Source: Pseudoips prasinana (Eukaryota > Arthropoda > Insecta > Lepidoptera > Nolidae). Taken from it: DNA of 64,000 nt. The number at the start of each line of letters is the position of its first letter. Within the stretch, counting starts at the first letter, position 1. A model generated the notes under the pieces. The model was not told the DNA's origin, did not search any database, and saw nothing but the letters and a program-made list of their open reading frames with translations. Position numbers and translations under genes: made by a program. The stretch spans positions 30,632,549 through 30,696,548 of the forward strand of contig OX621234.1 in the NCBI GenBank assembly GCA_951640165.1. The letters are read 5' to 3'. This document shows positions 62,901-64,000 of the stretch, in pieces.

Positions 62901-64000
62901 TATCAGCTATATTAGAGAGAGATGTAGGATCGGTAATAACGTACATAACATAGGATACGAAAAGTTATACTCAGTTGAAATTAAAATGTATTATTGTTTA
63001 ATAATATAAGGTTCCACATGTGCCCTGTTTATTTGTCTTTAAAAATGTCATTTACATTCGTTTGGTGGTGTAAAGATAGATTCGCCAGCATTGTTATGTG
63101 ACATGTTATTGACATATCAATATGCTACTATTTAAAGTGGTAGTGACAGTACAAGAAGAGGGGTATATCGTGATGCTATGTGTGTTGCGCACAGATATTT
63201 AATGTTCTGAGGTGTTGCGAAGCGTGTTTACCAACTTGGTAAGGAGAAACGGTTGCAAATTGTGTATTAATTCCACTAAAACACTCAAATTGTATGTCTT
63301 CCTTCTAGTTTGTTTTCATGTAAGCTTGTTTGCCTTGCTATTATATACAAGGTGTAACTTAAGTAGACTAAGTAAGTTAAGGAGCTTAATTTGCCTATTA
63401 AAGTGTACAACGTGTAGCACATCCACATACATTACCTAACCTAACCGCTAGAAAACCCCGTCTCCAACTATAGTTACATAATTTTGGAAAACAGCTGATA
63501 CTCCGCTCCGCCGCGAGGATACTGGCTTCCAATTAAAAAATCCGCATCAATATCGGTGCATCCTGTTGAGAGCTACGATGCCACACACAGGCAAAAACAA
63601 CATAAGTTATAATACCCCTCTTTTTGCGTCGGGAGATTAAATACACAAAATATATACCCCATACAAGGATACCGGTCAGTTGATGCATTTTGTATGAGGA
63701 TACAAATTTATATTTTTTTACGGTTTCACAAACCGGTTGCGAATACTTCATTTATATTTGAGTAGATAACTCTCTCGAATTTACGCCTTCTATTTATGTT
63801 ATATTTCGTGTATAAAAGTAAATATACTTCAGGGATATATGGGCTGATAAAAATTAACAGTATTAAATTTATAAATCTAAAATATCTTCACAAGCTACCA
63901 TTTATCAAACGTTTTTATTTCAATTTCATCGCCGTACTCAATAAAGCCCAAATCTCTACCTGGTCCGTCGTCATAAAGGAGTACTCAAAGCGACTCCAAC
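62901..64000. other. no gene recognised
   Basis: Unassigned. GTTTGGTGGTGTAAAGATAGATTCGCCAGCATT near 63060 resembles sequence near 30666, and ACAAGGTGTAACTTAAGTAG near 63348 resembles sequence near 1250, so an old dispersed repeat family is likely. The 75-codon frame at 63212-63439 lacks motifs. Confidence 0.4.

Overview
This window reads as nuclear DNA of a moth or butterfly (Lepidoptera). It is AT-rich and has no operons, no bacterial ribosome sites and no dense coding. It is packed with transposon families known from lepidopteran genomes: a cecropia-type mariner, CR1/jockey-like, RTE-like and R1-like LINEs, Helitron-type elements ending in CTAG, tRNA-derived SINEs and several small inverted-repeat elements. 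The order is inferred from these families; the species is not identifiable by eye.

Layout. 0-5 kb: unassigned DNA, a LINE C-terminal remnant, a 17-bp tandem repeat and a 364-bp foldback element flanked by TTAA. 5-12 kb: SINEs, Helitron pieces, a small TIR element and a perfect 46-bp palindrome. 12-16 kb: RTE-type debris, then a CR1/jockey-like LINE on the minus strand with an uninterrupted 692-codon reverse transcriptase frame. 16-24 kb: an internally deleted IS630/Tc1-mariner-type (DDE_3-like) element, two long Helitron-type copies and a nearly full-length mariner (22247-23543) with one frameshift. 24-36 kb: mixed SINE, MITE and Helitron copies with long unassigned stretches. 36-40 kb: a second APE-type LINE, nearly full length but broken by stops and frameshifts. 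40-50 kb: more SINEs and MITEs and a decayed mariner.

The only convincing host gene is on the plus strand at 50.5-53.9 kb. Three exons (50537-50729, 51559-51668, 53802-53869) have good splice sites, and their phases join exactly into one frame that ends in a stop. The protein is small and has six cysteines with a Kazal-like PxC...TYxNxC pattern. Its first exon(s) were not found. Its last intron holds an R1-like LINE remnant.

Three signals go beyond routine repeat annotation. First, there are about a dozen short near-perfect hairpins (arms 11-25 bp, loops 0-9 nt) with unrelated sequences; two of them bracket one Helitron copy. Second, seven copies of a SINE-like repeat have a head resembling 5S rRNA. 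Third, the mariner has two left terminal repeats, separated by a segment of about 105 bp that also occurs alone 12 kb away. No rRNA gene, true tRNA gene, CRISPR array or viral gene was recognised.
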